From Pseudomonas neustonica (GTDB lineage: Bacteria; Pseudomonadota; Gammaproteobacteria; Pseudomonadales; Pseudomonadaceae): 64,000 nucleotides of DNA. Position numbers and translations under genes: made by a program. The DNA lies in contig NZ_RKKU01000015.1 in the NCBI RefSeq assembly GCF_003797945.1, forward strand, positions 1 through 64,000, given 5' to 3'. How positions within the stretch are numbered: position 1 is the first letter of the stretch; the number at the start of each line of letters is the position of its first letter. Under the pieces are notes generated by a model. That model did no database searches. It saw only the letters and a program-made list of their open reading frames with translations, and was not told the DNA's origin. Positions 32,395 through 41,061 of the stretch are shown here, in pieces.

Positions 32395-32664
32395 ATGTCA
32401 CTGAGTGTTGAAGAAAAAGCTGCAATCGTTGCCGAGTACAAGCGCGCCGAAGGCGATACCGGTTCTCCTGAAGTTCAGGTAGCTCTGTTGACTGCAAACA
32501 TCAACAAGCTGCAGGGTCACTTCAAGGACAACAAGAAGGATCACCATTCACGTCGCGGTCTGATTCGTATGGTTAACCAGCGTCGCAAGCTGCTGGACTA
32601 TCTGAAGTCGAAAGACCTGTCTCGTTACAGCGCTTTGATCAGCAGTCTGGGTCTGCGTCGCTAA
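32395..32664 (+). CDS. rpsO: 30S ribosomal protein S15
   Basis: Primary-binding protein of the 30S central domain, 89 residues, the exact usual length. Motifs [21 protein letters not shown] and [11 protein letters not shown] are intact. It is preceded by AGAGGAAATACGAG and pairs with pnp downstream, as in E. coli. Confidence 0.98.
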   Translation: MSLSVEEKAAIVAEYKRAEGDTGSPEVQVALLTANINKLQGHFKDNKKDHHSRRGLIRMVNQRRKLLDYLKSKDLSRYSALISSLGLRR

Positions 32665-32681
32665 GACCAGCCCCGTTTGGA

Positions 32682-32708
32682 CATGGTCGGGTCCGAAACC
32701 CGGCCATG
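32682..32708 (+). promoter_or_regulatory. Stem-loop in the rpsO-pnp intergenic region
   Basis: CATGGTCGGG pairs with CCCGGCCATG (one G-T pair). In E. coli a hairpin in this position is cut by RNase III and used in pnp autocontrol; the same role here is inferred from position only. Confidence 0.5.
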
Positions 32709-32751
32709 CCCAGAGTTTCCCCCAAAGGCAAATAAAGAGAGAGAAGACACC

Positions 32752-34860
32752 GTGAAACCGGTTATCAAACAGTTTAAATTAGGCAACAGTACTATCACCC
32801 TGGAAACGGGTCGTATCGCCCGCCAGGCAACTGGTGCCGTATTGGTCAGCATCGATGATGCTGTCAGCGTTCTGGTCACAGTCGTTGCCGCCAAGCAGGC
32901 CGACGCAGGTCGTGACTTTTTCCCTCTGTCTGTTCACTACATCGAAAAGACTTACGCAGCCGGCCGCATTCCCGGCGGTTTCTTCAAGCGCGAAGGTCGT
33001 CCTTCCGAAAAAGAAACCCTGACCTCGCGTCTGATCGACCGTCCGATTCGTCCGCTGTTCGCGGATGGCTTCATGAACGAAGTTCAGGTCGTTTGTACCG
33101 TAGTGTCTACCGACAAGACTACCGATCCTGACATGGCTGCCATGCTGGGTACCTCCGCCGCTCTGGCCATTTCCGGTGCGCCCTTCAACGGCCCCATCGG
33201 TTGTGCCCGCGTCGCGTTCGATGATGAAAAGGGTTATGTACTCAACCCCAACTACGAGCAACTGAAAGGCTCACGCCTGGACATGGTCGTCGCTGGTACT
33301 GAAGACGCCGTGCTGATGGTTGAATCTGAAGCTAAAGAGCTGACCGAAGACCAGATGCTGGGCGCGGTTTTGTTTGCCCACATGGAATTCCAGCCTGCTA
33401 TTCAAGCGATCAAGGAACTGGCTGCCGAAGCTGGCAAGCCAAAGTGGGATTGGCAGCCAGAGCCGGAAAATACCGCGCTGCTGGACGCTATCAAAGGCCA
33501 GTTTGGTGCCGGTATCGCCGAAGGCTATACCACTACCGACAAGCAAGCCCGTTACAACCGTTTGGGCGAGCTGCGTGATGCTGCCGTTGCCGCGTTGTCG
33601 GGTGATGAAGCTGGTAAGTTCTCAGCCGGTGAAGTCAAAGACGGCTTCAAAGAAATTGAATACCGTACTGTGCGTCAAAGCATTGTCGATGGTAACCCGC
33701 GTATCGACGGTCGTGACACCAAGACCGTCCGTCCGCTGAACATTGAAGTGGGCGTGCTGGGCCGTACTCACGGCTCCGCGCTGTTTACCCGTGGTGAGAC
33801 TCAGGCCCTGGTGGTTACCACCCTGGGTACTGCACGTGACTCGCAGTTGCTTGACCAGCTGGAAGGCGAACGTAAAGAGCCCTTCATGTTCCATTACAAC
33901 TTCCCTCCCTACTCGGTAGGTGAGTGTGGTCGTATGGGCGGCACTGGTCGTCGCGAAATCGGTCACGGCCGTTTGGCCCGTCGTGGTATTCAGGCAGTTA
34001 TGCCTGATATGGAGCAGTTCCCTTACTCCATCCGCGTAGTTTCCGAGATCACTGAATCCAACGGTTCAAGCTCTATGGCTTCCGTGTGTGGTGCTTCTCT
34101 GGCACTGATGGACGCTGGTGTACCTATGAAAGCACCGGTAGCCGGTATTGCCATGGGTCTGGTTAAGGAAGGCGAGAAGTTCGCGGTTCTGACCGATATC
34201 CTGGGTGACGAAGATCACCTCGGCGACATGGACTTCAAGGTCGCTGGTACCGAGAAGGGCATCACTGCACTGCAGATGGATATCAAGATCAACGGTATCA
34301 CCGAAGAGATCATGGAAATCGCTCTGCATCAGGCACACGATGCTCGTCTGTGCATCCTCAAGCAGATGAACGAAGTGCTGCCAGCGTCGCGCAAGGAAAT
34401 CTCTTCCAACGCGCCGACCATGATCAGCATGAAAATCGACTCCGACAAGATTCGCGACGTTATCGGCAAGGGTGGTGCGACCATTCGCAGTATCTGCGAC
34501 GAGACTGGCGCATCTATCGATATCACTGACGACGGCACCGTGAAAATCTTCGCTGCCAGCAAGGAAGCCGCAGACGCCGCCAAGGCTCGCGTTGATGGCA
34601 TCACTGCTGAAGCAGAGATCGGCAAGGTCTACACTGGTAAGGTTGAGCGCATCGTCGACTTCGGCGCTTTCGTCAGCATCCTGCCTGGCAAGGACGGCTT
34701 GGTGCACATTTCTCAGATCGCCAACGAGCGCATTGAGAAAGTGACCGACGTGCTGCAAGAAGGTCAGGAAGTGAAGGTCCTGGTGCTCGATGTTGATAAT
34801 CGCGGCCGTATCAAGCTGTCGATGAAAGACGTAGAGTCTGCTGAGACCAGCGGCGTATAA
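32752..34860 (+). CDS. pnp: Polyribonucleotide nucleotidyltransferase (PNPase)
   Basis: Phosphorolytic 3'-5' exoribonuclease and degradosome component, 702 residues. Two RNase PH-like domains ([14 protein letters not shown] in the first; [14 protein letters not shown] and [12 protein letters not shown] in the second), a KH domain ([15 protein letters not shown]) and an S1 domain ([20 protein letters not shown]) are all intact. I start at GTG 32752, just before the conserved N-terminus; the frame upstream runs through the hairpin and is not conserved. Confidence 0.97.
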   Translation: MKPVIKQFKLGNSTITLETGRIARQATGAVLVSIDDAVSVLVTVVAAKQADAGRDFFPLSVHYIEKTYAAGRIPGGFFKREGRPSEKETLTSRLIDRPIRPLFADGFMNEVQVVCTVVSTDKTTDPDMAAMLGTSAALAISGAPFNGPIGCARVAFDDEKGYVLNPNYEQLKGSRLDMVVAGTEDAVLMVESEAKELTEDQMLGAVLFAHMEFQPAIQAIKELAAEAGKPKWDWQPEPENTALLDAIKGQFGAGIAEGYTTTDKQARYNRLGELRDAAVAALSGDEAGKFSAGEVKDGFKEIEYRTVRQSIVDGNPRIDGRDTKTVRPLNIEVGVLGRTHGSALFTRGETQALVVTTLGTARDSQLLDQLEGERKEPFMFHYNFPPYSVGECGRMGGTGRREIGHGRLARRGIQAVMPDMEQFPYSIRVVSEITESNGSSSMASVCGASLALMDAGVPMKAPVAGIAMGLVKEGEKFAVLTDILGDEDHLGDMDFKVAGTEKGITALQMDIKINGITEEIMEIALHQAHDARLCILKQMNEVLPASRKEISSNAPTMISMKIDSDKIRDVIGKGGATIRSICDETGASIDITDDGTVKIFAASKEAADAAKARVDGITAEAEIGKVYTGKVERIVDFGAFVSILPGKDGLVHISQIANERIEKVTDVLQEGQEVKVLVLDVDNRGRIKLSMKDVESAETSGV

Positions 34861-34877
34861 GCGCAGCTTCTCAGTAG

Positions 34878-34907
34878 TAAAAAAACCGGCTTAGGCCGGT
34901 TTTTTTG
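34878..34907. terminator. Terminator after pnp
   Basis: AACCGGC / GCCGGTT stem flanked by A and T runs, about 20 bases past the pnp stop. It closes the rimP-to-pnp cluster. Confidence 0.9.
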
Positions 34908-34910
34908 TGC

Positions 34911-35378
34911 GCTTTGTTTAACGGTTAAGTATGGTTTTCAATAACTGGAGCCAAGCGCTCGGGTTCGCCTTGTAATTGGCGCTAGTAAAAATCATCGGCC
35001 TGGCTCTTGGGTGGATACCTTCGCTTGCGTCATGTCTCGGCTCGAAGTTTGGGTCTTGTCGCTGCATTGTTGCCGATGAAAGAAGGTTGAGAGTTTTATC
35101 GAGCTGCGCGTGAAGAGGAAAAAGACCGTATAGCTGATGACCGAATACCCTTGGTCTCCTATTGCCGCGAGGCGATCAATTGGGTAGTGGCTGTTTTGCC
35201 TTGGGTGTGCGATTAGCTTTGCAGCCCAAGTGTCTGCCGTGACCGATGATTACGCTAAACAATTGCCTGGTTGCCTTGGAGCAGGAGGACGTTGCGTGGC
35301 GCTAGTTTCTCCCCTTCATTGCAAGCGAACACAAGCCTTTACCTGCGGCTGGGTATGGGTGAGAGACTGCCCAAGAGC
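34911..35378. other. Gene-poor stretch after pnp
   Basis: I see no convincing gene in these 470 bases. A 41-codon open frame at 35091-35216 (plus strand) reads like protein (REEEKDRIADDRIPLVSYC) but has a stop immediately before it and no start codon, so it may be a gene remnant. A 61-residue frame from 35230 has no ribosome site and looks accidental. Confidence 0.5.
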
Positions 35379-35399
35379 TGCCAGCGTTTTACGCTGGCA
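35379..35399 (-). terminator. Hairpin downstream of the first small secreted protein
   Basis: Perfect eight-base stem TGCCAGCG / CGCTGGCA with a five-base loop, 43 bases past the stop of the minus-strand gene at 35442. There is no clear T tract, so termination is uncertain. Confidence 0.45.
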
Positions 35400-35441
35400 T
35401 ACTGCTCTGATGTGAGTTGTCGCCTGCTGCTGTAGGCTTGT

Positions 35442-35621
35442 TTAAGCTGGCTTGTTGTCTTTTGCCTGCTCGGTTTTCTCGCCAGCACTTGCGCTGGCGG
35501 TGCTGCTCTGGCTAGTGCTGCTGCCTTGCAGGTTGTTGGTTCGCTGCTTGCTGTCATCTGCTTGTGCGATCGGGCTTGAAGCAAGGAAAGACGCAACGAT
35601 CAGTGCAGAAAGATTTCTCAT
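35442..35621 (-). CDS. Small secreted protein, 59 residues (paralogue 1)
   Basis: The product starts MRNLSALIVASFLASSP and has a typical signal peptide with a likely cut after AQA at 21. The mature 38 residues (DDSKQRTNNLQG then a Ser/Thr/Ala/Gln stretch, ending EQAKDNKPA) lack Cys and aromatic residues and look disordered. TAGGAGAG lies eight bases before the ATG, a strong site. A second gene of the same length and with a nearly matching signal peptide lies 231 bases upstream, which makes chance unlikely. I do not recognise the family; a faint likeness to small PtrA-type periplasmic proteins of Pseudomonas is possible. Confidence 0.72.
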   Translation of the reverse strand: MRNLSALIVASFLASSPIAQADDSKQRTNNLQGSSTSQSSTASASAGEKTEQAKDNKPA

Positions 35622-35685
35622 GATGCTCTCCTAATGGTTTCAGTTGGCGTCTTCTGAGCATGGCGCTAGCTTGAAATATTATGAA

Positions 35686-36094
35686 ACTGTTTCCCGTGAT
35701 AGGATTCAGGGCTGTCAGTCATTTCACCGCTAAGGCCATGTTCGATAGGCCGTTGATGTCCACTATAGGGGGGCGGCATAGTGTCGCAGTAGCTCTATTT
35801 TACGCTACACACCGTTTCTTTTTTGGAAACAGTTTTATCCTTTCTGGTGGCATTAGCTATTTTTTCGCTCTTCTTCTGCAGCGGTTTTTGCTTGATGTTC
35901 AGTCGTTGCTGCGCTGGATTGACCTGCTACGCGCTGCAGCATTTGGTCGTAGTGTTCGCTGCCATCTTCTGCCAGAGCAAGCGGGCTAGTGGCAATAAAG
36001 GATGCGATAACTAAAGCGGATAAACTTCTCATGGTATTTCTCCTGGTGGGGCGAAGGACGGAAAATGCTTGAGGTGGTGCGCTTTACTGTTTCC
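35686..36094. repeat. Three copies of ACTGTTTCC around the small-protein genes
   Basis: ACTGTTTCC occurs at 35686-35694 and 36086-36094 on the plus strand, and as its reverse complement at 35825-35833. The first and third lie 65-73 and 54-62 bases before the two small-protein start codons in the same orientation. The first copy is extended to a near-palindrome, GAAACTGTTTC. Inference: a shared operator. Confidence 0.5.
35853..36032 (-). CDS. Small secreted protein, 59 residues (paralogue 2)
   Basis: The product starts MRSLSALVIASFIATSP, matching the first paralogue in most of the signal peptide, with a likely cut after ALA at 21. The mature part (EDGSEHYDQMLQRVAG, then Ala/Thr/Gln-rich and ending EEERKNS) is charged, without Cys. 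CAGGAGAAA precedes the ATG by six bases. It is divergent from the LysR gene at 36240, which is thus a candidate regulator. The family is unknown to me; the DGSE start of the mature part recalls small PtrA-like proteins, weakly. Confidence 0.72.
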   Translation of the reverse strand: MRSLSALVIASFIATSPLALAEDGSEHYDQMLQRVAGQSSAATTEHQAKTAAEEERKNS

Positions 36095-36239
36095 AAAGCT
36101 GAACTAGCATTAAAAGCAGTGCTTTCTTTTAAAGCCGCGCTGGGTGGCCTTTAGTGGTTATTTTATTACCCTGGTTATAGTGCCGGTAGCCCGGGATATC
36201 CCTACGCAGTGTTTCCATTTTCGCAACGAGAGGTGCGCG

Positions 36240-37142
36240 GTGCAGGATTTGAATGATCTTATTTGCTTTGCCCGTGTAGTTCGTTTTGGCGGTTTTGCGG
36301 CAGCGGAGCGCGCTACCGGTGAGCGAAAGTCCAAGCTCAGTAAACGGGTGACACGCTTGGAGCAGTACTTTGGTACGCGCCTTATCGAACGCTCAACCCG
36401 TAGCTTTCGGGTTACCGATATGGGACGAGAGGTGTATCGCCAGTGTGAGGCCATTGTTGATCGGCTGGAGGCGACTGAGGCTCTGGCTATGACGGCCAAG
36501 GATGAGGTGCGCGGAATCGTTCGTGTGAGCTGCTCTTCCGGGATGATGGAGTATTTGGGACGCGAAGCGCTGGTTGAATTCATGCGGCGCTACCCTGAGG
36601 TGCGTCTGCAGTTACTGCTGTCCAGTCAGCGGGTAGATTTGATCAAGGAGCGTATCGACGTCGCCTTTCGGGTCGCGACTCGTTTCGATACGGATCAGTC
36701 TCTGGCGATGCGCTCAATTGGCGTTAGCTCGCGGATTTTGGTGGCCAGCCCCCAACTGCTGGCGGACCACGGTGGTAAGCCTATGCAGCTGGAGGAGTTG
36801 GCCCAGTTTCCGACGCTGTCGGTGGGTGAGATGCTGGAGCGTGATCGCTGGGAGTTTGCCAACGACAACGGTGAGACCCGCGCGCATGCGCATGTGCCGC
36901 ATTTCAGCTGTGGCGACATGCAGTTGCTGTGTGACTCCGCGGTTGCCGGCTTGGGGGTGGTGTTGCTGCCAGAGCATGTCTGTGGCCCTGAACTGAAGCG
37001 GGGCAGGTTGGTCCATATCCTGCCAGAGTGGCATGCCGTTGAGGGGAATATTCATATGGTCTTTACGACCCCCAAAGGGATGTTGCCGCCAGTACGCGCT
37101 TTTATTGATCATTGTGTTGAGATTTTCGCCCAGCGCCGTTGA
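36240..37142 (+). CDS. LysR-family transcriptional regulator
   Basis: A 300-residue regulator. The winged helix-turn-helix is at about residues 3-62 (LNDLICFARVVRFGGFAAAER through LIERSTRSFRVTDMG), and the substrate-binding domain from about 90 (VRGIVRVSCSSGMM). I start at GTG 36240, next to a GAGAGG site and at the usual LysR N-terminus; the upstream frame is non-coding. The ligand is unknown. It is divergent from the small secreted proteins, as LysR regulators often are from their targets. Confidence 0.92.
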   Translation: MQDLNDLICFARVVRFGGFAAAERATGERKSKLSKRVTRLEQYFGTRLIERSTRSFRVTDMGREVYRQCEAIVDRLEATEALAMTAKDEVRGIVRVSCSSGMMEYLGREALVEFMRRYPEVRLQLLLSSQRVDLIKERIDVAFRVATRFDTDQSLAMRSIGVSSRILVASPQLLADHGGKPMQLEELAQFPTLSVGEMLERDRWEFANDNGETRAHAHVPHFSCGDMQLLCDSAVAGLGVVLLPEHVCGPELKRGRLVHILPEWHAVEGNIHMVFTTPKGMLPPVRAFIDHCVEIFAQRR

Positions 37143-37241
37143 AGTCCCGGGCATTATGCCTGTCTTGGCATGCGCGCCAATTTACCCATAATGCCCGGTG
37201 TCGCCGCGTCAATTTGCGCTGAGCTAATTCAGGAGAAACGG

Positions 37242-37718
37242 ATGGCTGCATCGCTTCCATTGTTACAGTGTTCGCTGCGTTACATTGCCATCTACCTGTT
37301 ATTGGCGGTGTGCTTTGGCTTCATTCAGGTATGGTTTGATTTAACCCTGGGCGCGCTTGCTACCTTGGCTACGCTTGCCGGTGCCAGCTGTTATGTGGCG
37401 TTTTGGGTCGTCCGTCGGCGAGCCTCAGCTTTGACGAGCGCTGACGCGTTCAAGCTGTCGCTGTGCTCGGTACTAATGACGCTCCTTTTCGTAGCGCTGA
37501 TAGTCGCGCTGCTGCTGTTGCGCGACGACCTGCGTGGTTATCTCGCGCTCTTTGATCGTACAGGCTTGCTCTATGCGGGCTTGCTGGTGTTTGCGTACTT
37601 GTGCATGGCTCTTTTGCTGCAGTGGGTGCTGTATTACCTATTCGCGCGGCTGCATTACCGTGTTATGAAGAAAGGCGACGGGGTGAATTCGCCTGCTGTG
37701 ACCGAGGGACATTCATGA
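37242..37718 (+). CDS. Four-helix membrane protein (ABZJ_00895-like)
   Basis: A 158-residue inner-membrane protein with four hydrophobic segments, the first at about 10-35 and the last at about 115-140. The layout and the Arg-rich loop after the second helix resemble the ABZJ_00895 family of unknown function; this is a tentative match. AGGAGAAACGG precedes the ATG at 37242. It overlaps the next gene by four bases (ATGA). Confidence 0.75.
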   Translation: MAASLPLLQCSLRYIAIYLLLAVCFGFIQVWFDLTLGALATLATLAGASCYVAFWVVRRRASALTSADAFKLSLCSVLMTLLFVALIVALLLLRDDLRGYLALFDRTGLLYAGLLVFAYLCMALLLQWVLYYLFARLHYRVMKKGDGVNSPAVTEGHS

Positions 37719-38314
37719 GTTGGTTTGATGAGGTGATACTGGAAACCGATCTGGTGCAGCTGAGACCCCTGCGTGCGGCGGATAGCTCTGCGTTGGTGAA
37801 GGCGGCAGCAGACGGCCGACTTTGGGAGTTGTGGTACACCCAAGTGCCTGGCACCGAGACCATTGACGATTATGTGGGGTATGCCCTGCGGGAGCAGGCT
37901 GCCGGCCGTGCTTTACCTTTTGTGGTGGTTGAGCGCAGTAGTGGGGAGGTCATAGGCACTACCCGCTACTGTAATGCTGAACCGGAGAGTCGAAGGTTGG
38001 AGATTGGTTACACCTGGTACGCGAGCCGGGTACAGCGCAGTGCCGTCAACACACAGTGCAAACTGGCGCTGTTGACTCATGCCTTCGAGCAATTGGGCGC
38101 AATCGCAGTAGAGTTTCGCACCCATTGGCACAATCAGGCCTCGCGCGCGGCCATCGCACGGCTCGGAGCCAAGCAGGATGGCGTCCTGCGTAACCACCGA
38201 CTGGAGCCGGATGGCGCGCTACGCGACACCGTGGTGTTTTCTATTCTTGATAGCGAGTGGCCGTCGGTGCGCAAGTCGCTGCAGTTCAAATTGGACCGCC
38301 GCTCTGCCGGTTAA
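37715..38314 (+). CDS. GNAT acetyltransferase, RimJ/RimL type
   Basis: A 199-residue N-acetyltransferase. The opening LETDLVQLRPLRAADSSALV and the motifs IGTTRYCNAEPESRRLEIGYTWY and NQASRAAIARLGAKQDGVLRNH match the GNAT group related to ribosomal-protein acetylases. The substrate is not evident. The ATG overlaps the upstream membrane-protein stop, so the two are coupled. Confidence 0.9.
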   Translation: MSWFDEVILETDLVQLRPLRAADSSALVKAAADGRLWELWYTQVPGTETIDDYVGYALREQAAGRALPFVVVERSSGEVIGTTRYCNAEPESRRLEIGYTWYASRVQRSAVNTQCKLALLTHAFEQLGAIAVEFRTHWHNQASRAAIARLGAKQDGVLRNHRLEPDGALRDTVVFSILDSEWPSVRKSLQFKLDRRSAG

Positions 38315-38388
38315 TCGATAGCGGCGGAGCCCCGGGCAGTTGGCCGAGGCCACCTACGTGGCGCGTTACCATAGCGGAGATCAGGCTG

Positions 38389-38961
38389 ATGCCGCGATTG
38401 TTCATCGGGTTTGAGTTGCCCAGGGTGCAGGCTGATGCCTTGGCCGCACTGGCTGAGCCCGCCCCTGCTCTGCGGTGGCAAACTCCGGCGCAACTGCATC
38501 TGACCCTGCGCTTTCTTGGCGAGATGAGTAACGCTCAGAGCTGCGAGGTGCAGCAGTCTCTGTCCGTTCTTTGTTGGCAGGCGCTTGATGTGCAGGTCAG
38601 CGGTGTCGGGTATTTCGGCCCACCAGCAAGACCGAGCATACTCTGGGCTGGCGTTGCCGATAACGCCCCGCTGCATGCGTTGCGAGCTAAACTGGACCTG
38701 TTGTTGGCGACGCTGCTGGCACCTGATTCTCAGCACTTTGTGCCACATGTGACCCTGGCGCGTTGCGGCAGCGGCGCCGGTCATCCGGGCCGCTTTCTTG
38801 CGCGGCATCGACAGCTGAAGTTGCCGTCCTGGAGGGTAAGCGAGATATGTCTGTTTACCAGTGAAGCGAGTGACAATGGCTCGCGTTACCGCGTAATAGC
38901 GCGTTATCCCAGTACCCTGCCTGTGGAGATGTCTGATGACGCCCCTGATCAAGCGCCTTGA
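38389..38961 (+). CDS. thpR: RNA 2',3'-cyclic phosphodiesterase ThpR
   Basis: LigT-type 2H phosphoesterase of 190 residues that opens 2',3'-cyclic phosphates in RNA. Both HxTx motifs are present, HLTL at 37-40 and HVTL at 120-123. The start RLFIGFELP is typical. It overlaps the cupin gene by 26 bases. Confidence 0.92.
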   Translation: MPRLFIGFELPRVQADALAALAEPAPALRWQTPAQLHLTLRFLGEMSNAQSCEVQQSLSVLCWQALDVQVSGVGYFGPPARPSILWAGVADNAPLHALRAKLDLLLATLLAPDSQHFVPHVTLARCGSGAGHPGRFLARHRQLKLPSWRVSEICLFTSEASDNGSRYRVIARYPSTLPVEMSDDAPDQAP

Positions 38962-39304
38962 ACCAGAGAGAGAATATTATTTTGCAGAAGGCTGCTATAT
39001 CAACGAGCTATCGAATGCTGAGCACGATCCAGCGGTGTCGATCGCGCGTGCGCGCGTTCCGGTGGGCGTGACTACCCGCTGGCATGCCTTGACTGGCGTG
39101 GTGGAGCGTTACCTGATTGAGGCGGGGCAGGGCGAGGTCTATCTCGATACGCTGGCACCGCAGCGGGTCTCGGCAGGCGACGTGGTATTGATTCCGGCGG
39201 GTTGCGCGCAGCGTATTGGTAATACCGGCGACGATGAGTTGGTGTTTCTGGCTATTTGCTCACCGCGTTTTCAGCCGCAATGCTATCAGGATCTGGAGTC
39301 TTAG
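38936..39304 (+). CDS. Cupin-domain protein
   Basis: A 122-residue single-domain cupin. The first cupin motif is partly kept (TTRWHALTGVVERYLIEAGQGEVYL) and the second is GDVVLIPAGCAQRIGNTG. It may bind a metal through His and Glu in the first motif, though the second-motif His is replaced by Gln. The role is unknown. Its stop overlaps the convergent rsuA stop by three bases. Confidence 0.88.
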   Translation: MTPLIKRLEPEREYYFAEGCYINELSNAEHDPAVSIARARVPVGVTTRWHALTGVVERYLIEAGQGEVYLDTLAPQRVSAGDVVLIPAGCAQRIGNTGDDELVFLAICSPRFQPQCYQDLES

Positions 39305-40002
39305 CCAGGCTGGTCGACCGAGTTGATCTCTTCCTGCGTCAGAGCGCGATACTGGCCCGGCTGCAGTGCCGGGTCAAGCACGATGGCACCCATGCTTTCA
39401 CGGTGCAGTGCCACCACCTGGTTACCGACTGCATGGAACATCCGTTTGACCTGATGGTAGCGCCCTTCATAGATGGTCAGCCGGGCTTCGCAGGGGCCCA
39501 GTCGCTCCAATTCTGCGGGCGAGGTAGTTAGCTGTTCGGTGGTCATATAGATGCCGTTGGCAAAGCGCTCGGTTGTTTCCGCGCTGATCGGGCGTAAGGT
39601 CGTGACGCGGTAGGTCTTGGGCAGCTTGATGCGGGGCTCGGTCAGACGTCGTGACCAGAGGCCATCGTTGGTGAGGATCAGTAGCCCCGAGCTGCCGCGA
39701 TCAAGGCGACCGCCAATGTGCAGCTCCTCACGCAAGGGCGAGGGCAGCAGTTCCATCACGGTGGGATGTTGTGGGTCAGTGGTCGCACTAAGGTAACCGA
39801 CCGGCTTGTGCAGCATTACAAAGTGCGCTTCGCGGGCCTGCAGCAGCTCGCCATCCAGGCTGATGGGCACGAACTGATCGACTTGGTGACGCGGATCGTG
39901 GGTCAGTTGTCCGCCTACCTGCACATGGCCGCTGGCGATCAGCAGACGCGCGGCCTGCCGGCTATGGGCGGTGTGGTTGCTGATAAAACGATCGAGTTTC
40001 AT
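39301..40002 (-). CDS. rsuA: 16S rRNA pseudouridine-516 synthase RsuA
   Basis: Modifies U516 in the small-subunit RNA; 233 residues. An N-terminal S4 domain (MKLDRFISNHTAHSR) precedes the catalytic domain with Asp in GGRLDRGSSGLLILTNDG and EGRYHQVKRMFHAVGN. Length and N-terminus match RsuA better than the longer RluB. I start at ATG 40002; the 24-residue extension upstream is unlikely. Confidence 0.92.
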   Translation of the reverse strand: MKLDRFISNHTAHSRQAARLLIASGHVQVGGQLTHDPRHQVDQFVPISLDGELLQAREAHFVMLHKPVGYLSATTDPQHPTVMELLPSPLREELHIGGRLDRGSSGLLILTNDGLWSRRLTEPRIKLPKTYRVTTLRPISAETTERFANGIYMTTEQLTTSPAELERLGPCEARLTIYEGRYHQVKRMFHAVGNQVVALHRESMGAIVLDPALQPGQYRALTQEEINSVDQPG

Positions 40003-40037
40003 GGGGGCGATTATACCTGCCGCGCCCAGGCCGAGGG

Positions 40038-40940
40038 TCAATCGTTGCCACGCTTCCATTCCGGCGGTCGCCACAGATGCGCCAGTCGCTGACGCAGCGG
40101 CCCCGGCTGGCGCATATCACGCGCCAGGTCACGATACTCGTGCAGCCAGTGCATCCATAATCGATTGTTGTGCTCTGGCGGCCGCGTAATGCCGTACTCG
40201 ATGGGCTGGTCCGCTCGTTCGCGGGTGAAGCTGCCGAACAGGCGATCAAAGATAATAAATACACCGCCATAGTTGGTATCGACATAGCCTGGATTACGCG
40301 CGTGATGTACCCGGTGGTGATTAGGGGTATTGAAGATGTACTCGATAACCGGGTGCAGGCGACCAACCAGGGTGGTGTGAATAAAAAACTGGTAAACCAG
40401 GGATAGCGCGTAACAAACGCCTATCCACACTGGATTGAAGCCAATCAGCGCCAGTGGCACGTAAAACAGCCAGCCGCCGTTGAAGATATTGGTCGCGTTC
40501 TGGCGCATCGCGGTCGAAAAGTTCATGCGCTCGGAGGAGTGGTGCGTTACGTGGGCAGCCCATAACCAGCGCACGCGGTGCGAGCTGCGGTGCATCCAGT
40601 AAAAGCAGAAGTCAGTCAGCAACCAGAGCGCCAGCGCAGTGAGCAGGTTCAGCGGAATGTCGAGCAGCCGGTGATGATAGGCCAAGGCGTAAACCGGAAA
40701 GGCGATAAGCCCGGCAAAGAGTAGTTCGGTGGTTTGATAACCCGCGCCCAGCGCAAAGTTGCGTATGGCCTCACGACCATCAACCAGAGCTGGGTCGTGA
40801 CGAATCTTCAGGTACTCCCAGGCAAACACGGCAATGAATACCGGTGTTGCCAGCAGAAATACCAGTTGGCGCTCATCCATCGCCAGCCAGCTTAAGCCGC
40901 TGTCCGCGAGCATCTGTTGCATCATCTCGAACAAGCCCAT
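40038..40940 (-). CDS. Sterol desaturase / fatty acid hydroxylase family protein
   Basis: Membrane di-iron oxygenase of 300 residues. The eight-histidine pattern is present as HRSSH, HVTHHS and HHRVHH, between hydrophobic segments. Family members hydroxylate or desaturate lipids, sterols or carotenoids; the substrate here is unknown. It is divergent from the AraC regulator at 41062 with 121 bases between, which suggests a regulator-target pair. Confidence 0.92.
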   Translation of the reverse strand: MGLFEMMQQMLADSGLSWLAMDERQLVFLLATPVFIAVFAWEYLKIRHDPALVDGREAIRNFALGAGYQTTELLFAGLIAFPVYALAYHHRLLDIPLNLLTALALWLLTDFCFYWMHRSSHRVRWLWAAHVTHHSSERMNFSTAMRQNATNIFNGGWLFYVPLALIGFNPVWIGVCYALSLVYQFFIHTTLVGRLHPVIEYIFNTPNHHRVHHARNPGYVDTNYGGVFIIFDRLFGSFTRERADQPIEYGITRPPEHNNRLWMHWLHEYRDLARDMRQPGPLRQRLAHLWRPPEWKRGND

Positions 40941-41061
40941 GAGGCCGTTACTCCCTGCTTTTTAGCTTGGTTATAGTTGTAATACTGAACCTAACGGGAG
41001 CTTGCCTCTTGACTTTATATGCCGGGTTTTTGACTCTAGACGACAAAAGTAGAGGTGCATT

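Noticed and set aside
35091-35216. 41-codon open frame with protein-like sequence
   Set aside because: A stop codon precedes it directly and there is no start codon. It may be a remnant but cannot be supported as a gene.
35230-35415. 61-codon plus-strand frame after pnp
   Set aside because: No ribosome site, odd composition, and it runs through the hairpin at 35379-35399.
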